DNA of 9,511 nt. Source: Pseudomonadota bacterium (GTDB taxonomy: Bacteria > Pseudomonadota > Gammaproteobacteria > Burkholderiales > Burkholderiaceae_B). Location of the stretch: positions 1 through 9,511 of the forward strand of contig JAEZBO010000180.1 of the NCBI GenBank assembly GCA_023427085.1, written 5' to 3'. The notes under the pieces were generated by a model. That model was not told the DNA's origin. It was given only the letters and a program-made list of their open reading frames with translations, and did not search any database. A program made the translations under genes and the position numbers. Each line of letters opens with the position of its first letter. Positions within the stretch are counted from its first letter, which is position 1. Positions 1 through 6,370 of this stretch are shown one piece after another.

Positions 1-591
<591 letters not shown>

Positions 592-595
<4 letters not shown>

Positions 596-1473
596 CGAGC
601 CTGTTCGAACTGCTGGTGTCGCCGTTCCTGGATTTTGGTTTCATGCGCCGCGCGCTCGCCGGCAGCGTGACGCTGGCCGCGGCCTGCGCGCCGCTGGGCG
701 TGTTCCTGGTGCTGCGCCGCATGAGCCTGATGGGTGATGCGATGTCGCACGCCATCCTGCCCGGCGTGGCGGCGGGCTTCCTGGTGTCGGGGCTGTCATT
801 GGGCGCGATGCTGGCCGGCGGCCTGGTCACCGGGCTGGCGGTGGCGCTGCTGGCCGGTTTCGTGGCGCGCCGCACGCCGCTGCGCGAGGACGCCAGCTTT
901 GCGTCGTTCTACCTGATATCGCTGGCGCTGGGCGTGCTGCTGGTGTCGCTGCGCGGCTCGAACATGGACCTGCTGCACCTGCTGTTCGGCACCGTGCTGG
1001 GATTGAACGACGATGCGCTGAAACTGGTCGCCGTCAGCGCCACGATCACGCTGCTGGCGCTGGCCGCCGCCTACCGGCTGCTGGTGGCCGAGTGCCTGGA
1101 CCCGGGTTTCGCGCGCGCCGTGGGTGCGCCGGGCGGACGCGTGCACATGGCTTTCTTGTGTCTGGTGGTGTTGAACCTGGTCGCGGGTTTCCAGGTGCTG
1201 GGCACGCTGATGGCGGTCGGGCTGATGATGCTGCCGGCCGCCAGCGCGCGCTTCTGGTGCCGCACGCTGGATCGCCAGATCGCGCTGGCGATGGCGCTGG
1301 GCATGTCGGCCTGCGTCGTCGGCCTGCTGCTGTCGTATCACCTGGACCTGCCGGCCTCGGCCGCCATCATCCTGGTGGCCGGCGCCTTCTATCTCGTGTC
1401 GGTCGCGGCCGGCCCGCTGGGCGGGCTGTTCGGCCGCGCCCGTTCCCCCTTGTCCCATGGAGAATCCTCATGA
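592..1473 (+). CDS. znuB: Zinc ABC transporter permease, ZnuB-like
   Basis: This is the inner-membrane channel subunit of the metal importer, 293 residues, a usual length for the ZnuB/COG1108 family. The start is GTG at 592. It overlaps the upstream TGA by 4 nt, and an AGGAGG at 580-585 sits 6 nt before it. The protein is hydrophobic, with about eight membrane segments, for example residues 18-41, 63-90, 104-121, 143-161, 176-210, 229-247 and 254-275. The family motif DAMSHAILPGVA lies at 49-60, and the conserved segment QVLGTLMAVGLMMLPAASA at 201-219 is the other typical block. It should pair with the ATPase upstream and accept metal from the binding protein downstream. Translational coupling through the overlaps suggests near-equal expression of the three subunits. 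Confidence 0.93.
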
Positions 1474-2543
1474 CCCTGCTGAACGCGTTCTCACGCCTGT
1501 CGCGCGCCGGCCTCGCCGCCATGGCGCTGGCCGGCTGCGGCGCCGCGCTGGCCGCCCCGCTGAACGTGGTGACCAGCTTTTCGATCCTGCAGGACATCAC
1601 GCAGCAGGTCGGCGGGCCGGACGTCTCGGTGAGCACGCTGGTCGGGCGCGGCGGCGACGCGCACGTCTACGAGCCGCGGCCGGCCGACGTGCGCACGCTG
1701 GCCGGCGCGCAGGTGCTGGTGGTCAACGGTCTGGAATTCGAGACCTGGCTGCCGCGGCTGGTGCAGTCGTCGGGCTTCGCCGGACGCACCATCGTGGCGA
1801 CCGAGGGCGTGACGCCGCTGCGGTTCTCGCATGACGGCCACGCGCCGGCGGAGCAGGGCCGGCACGATCATGGCCACAAGCATGATCACGATCACAAGCA
1901 CGATCATGACCACAAGCATGATCATGCACACGGCAAGTCGGCGGCCAAGCACGACCACGATCACGACCACGACCACGACCATGACCATGACGATCATCAT
2001 GGCCACGCGCACGGCGAGTGGGACCCGCACGCATGGCAGGACCCGCGCCAGGGCGTGCGCTATGCGCTGAACATCGCCGAGGGGCTGGCGGCCGCCGATC
2101 CGGCCAATGCCGAAGGCTATCGCCAGCGCGCGCAGGCCTATGCGGTCAAGCTGCAGGCGCTGCACCAGCGTCTGAGCACCGAGTTCGCCGCATTGCCGGC
2201 CGAGCGCCGCCGCGCGCTGGTTTCGCACGAGGCCTTTGCGTATTTCGGCCAGGCCTACGGGCTCGATCTGCTGGCGGTGTCGGGCCTGTCGACCCAGGCC
2301 GAGCCGTCGGCCTCGCAGATGGCCGGGCTGATCCGCCAGGTCAAGCAGAAACAGGTGCCGGCGGTATTCGTCGAGAACGTTTCCAGCCCCCGGCTGGTCG
2401 AACAGATCGCACGCGAAACCGGCGCAAAGGCCGGTGGTACGCTCTACTCGGACGCGCTGTCCGAGCCCGGGCAGCCCGCCGCGACCTATCTGGATCTGCT
2501 CGAATGGAACGCCTCCCGATTCCTGGACGCCTTGCGTCCTTGA
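1470..2543 (+). CDS. znuA: Periplasmic zinc-binding protein with His/Asp-rich loop, ZnuA-like
   Basis: This is the metal-capture protein of the importer, 357 residues, in the cluster A-I solute-binding family. ATG 1470 overlaps the permease stop (ATGA) and has GGAGA at 1459-1463. Residues 1-29 form an export signal, with a possible signal peptidase I site at ALA-A (28/29). An LAGC at 20-23 also fits a lipobox, so the protein may be a lipoprotein. Predicted ligands by family alignment are His65 (GDAHVYEP), His187 (DPHAW), His253 (VSHEAFAYF) and Asp328 (LYSDALSEPG). His at the third place is the zinc pattern; manganese proteins such as PsaA have Glu there. Between the first two ligands, residues 121-181 hold 25 His in 61, alternating with Asp and Lys; the same kind of flexible loop occurs in ZnuA proteins. 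The coding DNA for this loop is repetitive. The end overlaps the next gene by 40 nt. Confidence 0.92.
   Translation: MTLLNAFSRLSRAGLAAMALAGCGAALAAPLNVVTSFSILQDITQQVGGPDVSVSTLVGRGGDAHVYEPRPADVRTLAGAQVLVVNGLEFETWLPRLVQSSGFAGRTIVATEGVTPLRFSHDGHAPAEQGRHDHGHKHDHDHKHDHDHKHDHAHGKSAAKHDHDHDHDHDHDHDDHHGHAHGEWDPHAWQDPRQGVRYALNIAEGLAAADPANAEGYRQRAQAYAVKLQALHQRLSTEFAALPAERRRALVSHEAFAYFGQAYGLDLLAVSGLSTQAEPSASQMAGLIRQVKQKQVPAVFVENVSSPRLVEQIARETGAKAGGTLYSDALSEPGQPAATYLDLLEWNASRFLDALRP
1875..1928 (+). repeat. Three 18-bp tandem repeats coding for His-Lys-His-Asp-His-Asp
   Basis: Units begin at 1875, 1893 and 1911. Each encodes HKHDHD (the last HKHDHA), with synonymous CAC/CAT and GAC/GAT differences between copies. 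They lie inside the metal-binding loop of the zinc-binding protein. Because the unit is a multiple of three, gain or loss of copies would change loop length without breaking the frame. Confidence 0.8.
1950..1994 (+). repeat. 6-bp CAC-GAC type repeats coding for (His-Asp)7
   Basis: A run of seven His-Asp codon pairs (residues 161-174), mostly CACGAC with CAT and GAT variants, follows the HKHDHD block after a short spacer (GKSAAK). It is the second half of the same metal-binding loop and is also slippage-prone in steps of 6 bp. Confidence 0.75.
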
Positions 2544-3184
2544 CGCTGTTTGCCGCCGCCGTGGCGATGCCCTGGCGCGCCGATGCCCACCCGCATATGT
2601 GGATCGACGCCCAGGCCACCGTCAAGTTCGACGCGCAGGGCCGCATGACGGCCATCAGCCAGCACTGGATGTTCGACGAGATGTCTTCGGTGTATTCGCT
2701 GCAAGGCCTGGATCGCGACAAGTCGGGCCAGTACCTGCCGGCCGGCCTGCAGGGCATGGCCGACGATTGGGTGCAGGCGCTGGGCGATCCGCAAAGCCAT
2801 TACTTCACCCGCGTGATGGTCGACGGCCGCACGCTGCCTTTCGGCGAGCCGCGCGGCGCCAAGGTCGTCTGGGACCAGCAGGCCGGCCGGCTGACGCTGT
2901 CGTTCGAACTGCCGCTGGCCCAGCCGCTGCCGGCCGGGCCGCTGGCGGCCGACATCGACATCTACGATCCGACCTTCTTCGTCGCCTATGACTTCAAGCC
3001 CGCGACCGTGACGCTGGCGCCGCCGCGGGCCGGCTGCAGCATCGCCTACCGCCCGCCGCGCGAGGTCGATTTCGAGACCATGCAACAACTGGCCGAGATC
3101 CCGGCCGATGCCGAGACGCTGCCCGACGAACTGTTCGCCATCACCAAATCGCTGACCCACCGACTCGCTGTCCGATGCTCCTGA
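2504..3184 (+). CDS. Exported DUF1007-family protein, metal-operon accessory
   Basis: This is a small secreted protein of 226 residues. ATG 2504 lies inside the end of the binding-protein gene (40-nt overlap). It is chosen because it supplies the basic n-region (Arg3, Arg9) of a signal peptide with a hydrophobic core at 10-22 and a cleavage site ADA-H at 28/29. A TTG at 2540 that overlaps the upstream stop as TTGA is possible, but would leave no basic n-region. The mature protein would begin HPHMW, the hallmark of DUF1007, and later has DPTFFVAYDF (about 145-154). Two cysteines (158 and 225) remain in the mature protein. The molecular function of the family is not established. It is often found next to NicO-type transporters, as here, so a periplasmic metal-carrying or transporter-partner role is inferred. 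Confidence 0.85.
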   Translation: MERLPIPGRLASLTLFAAAVAMPWRADAHPHMWIDAQATVKFDAQGRMTAISQHWMFDEMSSVYSLQGLDRDKSGQYLPAGLQGMADDWVQALGDPQSHYFTRVMVDGRTLPFGEPRGAKVVWDQQAGRLTLSFELPLAQPLPAGPLAADIDIYDPTFFVAYDFKPATVTLAPPRAGCSIAYRPPREVDFETMQQLAEIPADAETLPDELFAITKSLTHRLAVRCS

Positions 3185-4335
3185 ATGTTCCGATCCCGCG
3201 GCGCCTGATGGTCGCGTCGCTGCTGTTGTTGTTGTTGCTGATGATGAGCTGGCCGTGGCTGGCCCATGCGCAGTCCTCGCATCCCTTCGGCGTGCCCGAA
3301 ACCCGTGCGATGCCTGCCGGCGACGGCTGGCTGTCGGGGTTCTTCGCGCAGATGTCGGCGTGGCAGAGTCATTTCTACCGCCAGCTGACCGGCGCGTTGC
3401 GGGCCTGGCAGCAGGACGGCCAGGCCGGCTGGCTGCTGGCGGGGTTGTCTTTCGCTTATGGCGTGTTCCATGCGCTGGGGCCAGGCCATGGCAAGGCGGT
3501 GATTTCTTCGTATGTGCTGGCCAACCGGCAGACCGTGCGCAACGGCGCGATCCTGGCGCTGGCTTCGGCCATGGTGCAGGCGGCGACCGCGATCGTGCTG
3601 GTGACGATCGCCGGCATGGTGCTGAACGTGACCGGCGTGGTGATGAACCGCGCGACCTGGTGGCTCGAGACCGGCTCGTATGGGCTGGTGGTGCTGCTGG
3701 GCCTGTGGCTGACGTGGCGGCGCGCGCTGCTGCCGCTGCTGCGCTGGGCCGGACAACGGCGGCTGCAGCGGGGGCCGGCTTATATGGGGCCGGGGGCGCA
3801 TCACGCCGGGCACGGCCATGCACATGAGCACGGGCAAGGACACGAGCATGAACATGGTCATGCGCCTGCTTACGGGCACGCCGTCATCCATGGCGGCGCT
3901 GCGTCTGATCACGCGCATTCTCACGCTCACCACCACGACCACGCGCATCATCATCACGACGACGACTGCTGCGGCCACGCGCATATCCCCGAGGCCACGC
4001 AGGTGGCGGGCCGGCTCGACTGGCGGCGTGCCAGCGCGGCGATCTTCTCGGTCGGGCTGCGGCCCTGCACCGGCGCGATCATCGTGCTGGTGTTCGCGTT
4101 GTCTCAGCAGTTCTATTGGGCCGGCATCGCGTCGGCGCTGGCGATGGGCCTGGGCACCGGCCTGACGGTCGCGGCGCTGGCCTGCGCGACCTTGCTGGCG
4201 GGCGATCTGGCCGTGCGGCTCAGCGGGCGCCAGAGCCGCTGGGGCGGCGTGGTGCGCGCGGTGATCCAGGGCGCGGCGGCGCTGGCGGTGCTGTTGTTCG
4301 GCCTGCTGTTGCTGGGCGGCAAGCTGGCCGTCTGA
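3175..4335 (+). CDS. NicO-family nickel/cobalt-type membrane transporter with His-rich loop
   Basis: This is an integral membrane protein of 386 residues in the NicO/RcnA-like superfamily (divalent metal transport). ATG 3175 overlaps the previous gene by 10 nt. The N-terminus is a signal or anchor with a leucine run (15-22) ending near AHA (30-32). Membrane segments appear at about 86-103, 123-151, 169-181, 298-318, 321-348 and 361-382. The family motif HALGPGHGK spans 99-107 (His99, His105), and a second conserved block GLRPCTGA spans 294-301. Between the two halves, residues 209-270 carry 25 His, plus DDDCC at 272-276, a probable metal-sensing or metal-collecting loop. It is the last gene of the zinc operon. 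NicO members include both exporters (RcnA of E. coli) and presumed importers, so direction and metal cannot be decided from sequence. Zinc, cobalt and nickel are all open. Confidence 0.87.
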   Translation: MLLNVPIPRRLMVASLLLLLLLMMSWPWLAHAQSSHPFGVPETRAMPAGDGWLSGFFAQMSAWQSHFYRQLTGALRAWQQDGQAGWLLAGLSFAYGVFHALGPGHGKAVISSYVLANRQTVRNGAILALASAMVQAATAIVLVTIAGMVLNVTGVVMNRATWWLETGSYGLVVLLGLWLTWRRALLPLLRWAGQRRLQRGPAYMGPGAHHAGHGHAHEHGQGHEHEHGHAPAYGHAVIHGGAASDHAHSHAHHHDHAHHHHDDDCCGHAHIPEATQVAGRLDWRRASAAIFSVGLRPCTGAIIVLVFALSQQFYWAGIASALAMGLGTGLTVAALACATLLAGDLAVRLSGRQSRWGGVVRAVIQGAAALAVLLFGLLLLGGKLAV

Positions 4336-4358
4336 CGTAGCTGTCTGACGCAGTCCGC
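4336..4358. other. 23-nt convergent gene junction with GTCTGACG direct repeat
   Basis: The stops of the transporter (plus) and the regulator (minus) are 23 nt apart. GTCTGACG occurs at 4330-4337 and again at 4343-4350. No GC hairpin followed by a T-run is visible on either strand, so termination here is either Rho-dependent or read-through. Confidence 0.5.
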
Positions 4359-5177
4359 CTACTTGGTCCGACCGGACGCGGCGCGCTTGCGAGCGGGGCC
4401 GACCGGCCGGGTCTTGCGTGCCGCCTTGGCCGCCACTGCCACCGTGCCGGCCCCCGCTTCCGATCCTGATTTCCTGGCTGCTCTCGCGGCTGAACCGGCT
4501 CCCGAGCCGGCGCGTGCAGGTGCGCTGCCCGAGGCGCTGTCCGGCGCCGCCGGCTCTTTCAGCGTCGCCGCGATCAGGGCCTCGACGATCCAGAACACGA
4601 TGGCCTCGACCTCGCGGTTCTTGGCGCCCCAGATGTCCTTGAGCACGATGTGCGGCTCGATGCCGTAGACGATCGACAGCGCCTTCTGCAGCCGGTCGAT
4701 CGACTTGCGCGGCACCTGGGTGCGAAACGGATCGACCGCGTGCGCCAGGATGCCGACACGATGGCCGCGCCGGTAGGGTTCTTCCTCGAGCAGGCCGGCG
4801 CGTTCGAGCGCCTGGTGCTCCAGCGCCAGCTGCGCGGCCGCGCGCATGTGCGGTTCGAAGTCCTTGAAGCGCAGAAAGGTCGACTCGAACAGTTCGATGA
4901 CCCGTTCACGGCCGTCCTGCTTGGACGAGGTCCACGAACGCACCGGTCCGAGCGCCGAATGCACCATCGTCGTGATCAGCGTGCTGCGCGACGGAAAGTA
5001 GCGATAGGCGGTGGCGCGCGAGACCTGCGCGCGCACCGCGACCTCGGCGACGGTCGGCGTGCGGCCTTCTTCGACCAGTTGGTTGGCGGCCTCGATCAAG
5101 CGGTTCCAGGTGCGCGCGCGAGGTCCAGTGCTGGGGATCTCCGGTACCGGCGTGCGGCGCAAGGAAGTGGCTGCCAT
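4359..5177 (-). CDS. TetR-family transcriptional regulator with basic C-terminal tail
   Basis: This is a one-component DNA-binding repressor of 272 residues, longer than the usual 190-220. The N-terminal TetR helix-turn-helix is clear at about 26-70: TVAEVAVRAQVSRATAYRYF (42-61), the YRYFPSR recognition-helix end typical of the family. A helical ligand-binding and dimer domain follows to about 207. Residues 210-272 form a low-complexity tail rich in Ala, Gly, Ser, Arg and Lys, ending in KAARKTRPVGPARKRAASGR, which resembles histone-H1-like tails. The start at 5177 is preferred because GGAGA lies just upstream; an in-frame ATG at 5210 has no ribosome-binding site. It is divergent from the catabolic operon and separated by a region with two matching inverted repeats, so local repression relieved by a pathway compound is inferred. 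The ligand is unknown. Confidence 0.9.
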   Translation of the reverse strand: MAATSLRRTPVPEIPSTGPRARTWNRLIEAANQLVEEGRTPTVAEVAVRAQVSRATAYRYFPSRSTLITTMVHSALGPVRSWTSSKQDGRERVIELFESTFLRFKDFEPHMRAAAQLALEHQALERAGLLEEEPYRRGHRVGILAHAVDPFRTQVPRKSIDRLQKALSIVYGIEPHIVLKDIWGAKNREVEAIVFWIVEALIAATLKEPAAPDSASGSAPARAGSGAGSAARAARKSGSEAGAGTVAVAAKAARKTRPVGPARKRAASGRTK

Positions 5178-5181
5178 CGTG

Positions 5182-5186
5182 TCTCC
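5182..5186 (-). promoter_or_regulatory. Ribosome-binding site of the TetR gene
   Basis: On the minus strand GGAGA lies 4 nt before the ATG at 5177 (GGAGA-CACG-ATG). It decides for this start over the ATG at 5210, whose upstream sequence is plain GC-rich without a purine tract. Confidence 0.7.
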
Positions 5187-5377
5187 AATCGTTCTCGGTG
5201 CTGTGTTCATCGGCGCGCGCAGGCTTGGCCGGTACGCCGCCGGGCGGTCCGCGCCGGCAGCCGCGCCCTCATGGGTCGCGCCTGGACAGGCCGTGCCCGA
5301 CGGGCCGCGCTCATTATGACGTAAGCCATGCGTGCCGGCATCGGCTATCGAAACGCGTGCGACGCGGCCGGCGTTTA

Positions 5378-5392
5378 TGCCGCAATGCGGCA
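5378..5392. promoter_or_regulatory. Perfect 15-bp palindrome upstream of the -35, possible regulator site
   Basis: TGCCGCA-A-TGCGGCA has 7-bp perfect arms around one A. Its centre is about 53 bp upstream of the predicted transcription start, a typical place for an activator, and 11 bp separate it from the -35. The half-site AATGCGGC (5384-5391) is repeated at 5415-5422, inside the promoter spacer, 31 bp or about three helical turns away. Which protein binds is unknown; it does not match the AGAC-N4-GTCT repeats. Confidence 0.5.
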
Positions 5393-5402
5393 CAGCTATT
5401 TG

Positions 5403-5431
5403 TTGACAGTGAAAAATGCGGCTCTTAAGAT
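5403..5431 (+). promoter_or_regulatory. Sigma70-type promoter of the catabolic operon
   Basis: A perfect -35 TTGACA (5403-5408), a 17-bp spacer and a -10 TAAGAT (5426-5431, 4 of 6 consensus positions including TA...AT) lie in the AT-rich part of the gap. Transcription should start near 5438, giving a leader of about 65 nt before the TTG start codon. The -10 overlaps an 8-bp palindrome TCTTAAGA (5423-5430). Confidence 0.72.
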
Positions 5432-5442
5432 CGGCAAAAAAT

Positions 5443-5461
5443 GAGACCCGAGTCTTAAATA
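5443..5461. promoter_or_regulatory. Operator-like inverted repeat, copy 1 (AGAC-CCGA-GTCT)
   Basis: AGAC (5444-5447) and GTCT (5452-5455) form an inverted repeat with a 4-bp spacer. The element sits in a longer block, GAGAC-N4-GTCT followed by an A-rich tail, that recurs 19 bp downstream. It starts about 5 bp after the predicted transcription start, where a bound TetR dimer would block the polymerase. Assignment to the adjacent TetR protein is inferred from position and symmetry. Confidence 0.6.
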
Positions 5462-5480
5462 GAGACACAGGTCTAAAAAT
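5462..5480. promoter_or_regulatory. Operator-like inverted repeat, copy 2 (AGAC-ACAG-GTCT)
   Basis: This is the second copy of the element: AGAC (5463-5466) and GTCT (5471-5474), again with a 4-bp spacer and again preceded by G and followed by an A-rich tail. The arms are identical to copy 1 while the spacer differs completely (ACAG versus CCGA). Arms kept while the spacer varies is what a dimer-binding site would look like. Confidence 0.6.
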
Positions 5481-5491
5481 AATCGCATCGC

Positions 5492-5497
5492 GAGGAG
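5492..5497 (+). promoter_or_regulatory. Ribosome-binding site that decides the TTG start
   Basis: GAGGAG ends 6 nt before TTG 5504. No in-frame ATG occurs near the N-terminus, and the next alternative, GTG at codon 17, has no purine tract upstream. The site therefore supports the unusual TTG as the true start. Confidence 0.75.
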
Positions 5498-5503
5498 ACT
5501 TCC

Positions 5504-6370
5504 TTGAGGATCGCAACATGGCAATGGGGCGGGCGCCGCTGCGCGGGCCTGGTGTCCCCGGACGGCCGCGAGCTGGCGCCGATCGACCTGGGCGAAGCCG
5601 TGCGCAAGCGCGGCGCGCTGGCGCTGATCGAGCATCAGGCCAGCGGCCGGCCGCTGCCGCAGCCGGGCCTGCGGCTGCCACGCTCGGCGGTGCGGCTCGA
5701 AGCCCCGCTGCCCCGGCCGCGCCGCAATCTGTTCTGTGTCGGCCGCAACTACCGCGCCCATGCGCGTGAGCTGTCCGACTCGGTCTTCAAGGGCAACGAC
5801 ACGCAGGACGGCCAGTGGCCCATCATCTTCACCAAGCTGCCCGAGACGGTGATCGCCAGCGGCGACACGGTGCGGCTGCCGCGCGGCGTCTCGGACCAGA
5901 TCGACTACGAGGCCGAGCTGGCCGTGGTGATCGGGCGCGGCGGGCGCGACATCCCGGCTTCGCGGGCGATGGAGCACGTGTGGGGCTACACCATCGTCAA
6001 CGACGTCACCGCGCGCGACGTGCAGATGCGCCACCAGCAGTGGGACCTGGGCAAGTCCTTCGACACCTTCTGTCCGATGGGTCCGTGGCTGGTCTCGGCC
6101 GACGAGATCGACGGCCGCGACCTGCTGCTGACCTGCCGCGTCAACGGCCAGCTGCGTCAGCAGGCGCGCACCCGTGACCTGATCTTCGACATCCCCACGC
6201 TGATCGAGACCTGCTCGCGCGGCATCACGCTGCACCCTGGCGACGTGATCGCCACCGGCACGCCGGCCGGCGTCGGCATGGGCCTGCAGCCGCCCGTGTT
6301 CCTGCGCGCCGGCGACGTGGTCAGCATCGATATCGAAGGCATCGGCACACTGGAGAACCCGTTCCAATGA
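5504..6370 (+). CDS. Fumarylacetoacetate hydrolase (FAA) family protein
   Basis: This 288-residue enzyme has the FAH fold, whose members hydrolyse, decarboxylate or hydrate 2-oxo acids such as acylpyruvates in aromatic and heterocycle breakdown. A TTG start with a strong ribosome-binding site gives the usual N-terminus MRIATW. A short N-terminal domain (1-70) precedes the catalytic core. In the core, CVGRNYRAH with His86 and Glu89 matches the His-Glu pair of the family. Glu136 and Glu138 (DYEAEL) and Asp167 (NDVTARD) are the expected Mg/Mn ligands, and Lys184 lies in GKSFDTF. The C-terminal GDVIATGTPAGVG (236-248) is also typical. It is first in the operon and overlaps the next gene by 4 nt (ATGA). 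An acylpyruvase, isomerase/decarboxylase or hydratase are all possible, and the exact substrate cannot be named. Confidence 0.9.
   Translation: MRIATWQWGGRRCAGLVSPDGRELAPIDLGEAVRKRGALALIEHQASGRPLPQPGLRLPRSAVRLEAPLPRPRRNLFCVGRNYRAHARELSDSVFKGNDTQDGQWPIIFTKLPETVIASGDTVRLPRGVSDQIDYEAELAVVIGRGGRDIPASRAMEHVWGYTIVNDVTARDVQMRHQQWDLGKSFDTFCPMGPWLVSADEIDGRDLLLTCRVNGQLRQQARTRDLIFDIPTLIETCSRGITLHPGDVIATGTPAGVGMGLQPPVFLRAGDVVSIDIEGIGTLENPFQ

Larger units (their letters stand above)
5178..5503. promoter_or_regulatory. Divergent intergenic control region (regulator / catabolic operon)
   Basis: This 326-nt gap is the only long non-coding stretch in the window. The left part (to about 5390) is GC-rich. It includes an inverted pair AAACGC (5351-5356) / GCGTTT (5371-5376) and a weak minus-strand CATAAT (5313-5318) that might serve as the regulator's -10, though no good -35 accompanies it. 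The right part (about 5395-5490) is AT-rich and holds the rightward promoter, two operator-like repeats and the ribosome-binding site. No convincing RNA gene or short coding frame was seen here. Confidence 0.8.

Noticed and set aside
3220..3249. TTG/CTG trinucleotide run at the start of the NicO gene as a phase-variation switch
   Set aside because: The unit is three bases, so slippage only changes the number of leucines in the signal segment and cannot turn the gene off.
2486..3823. 445-codon minus-strand open frame across the DUF1007 and NicO genes
   Set aside because: Low-complexity Arg/Ala/Pro composition, no motif, and both plus-strand genes are well supported.
3817..3978. His-codon-rich DNA in the NicO gene as a CRISPR or other repeat array
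   Set aside because: The repetition is irregular and in frame with a His-rich loop; there are no constant repeats with unique spacers.
4650..5324. 224-codon plus-strand open frame antisense to the TetR gene
   Set aside because: No recognisable domain or ribosome-binding site; the opposite strand has a clear TetR helix-turn-helix.
5313..5341. Possible minus-strand promoter for the regulator (CATAAT at 5313-5318)
   Set aside because: The matching -35 position has only about half of the consensus bases, so it is mentioned as a weak candidate and not called.
5178..5681. Upstream extension of the regulator's frame to 5681
   Set aside because: It would run through the promoter, the operator-like repeats and the start of the FAA gene. 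The extra residues show no domain, and a ribosome-binding site marks the start at 5177.
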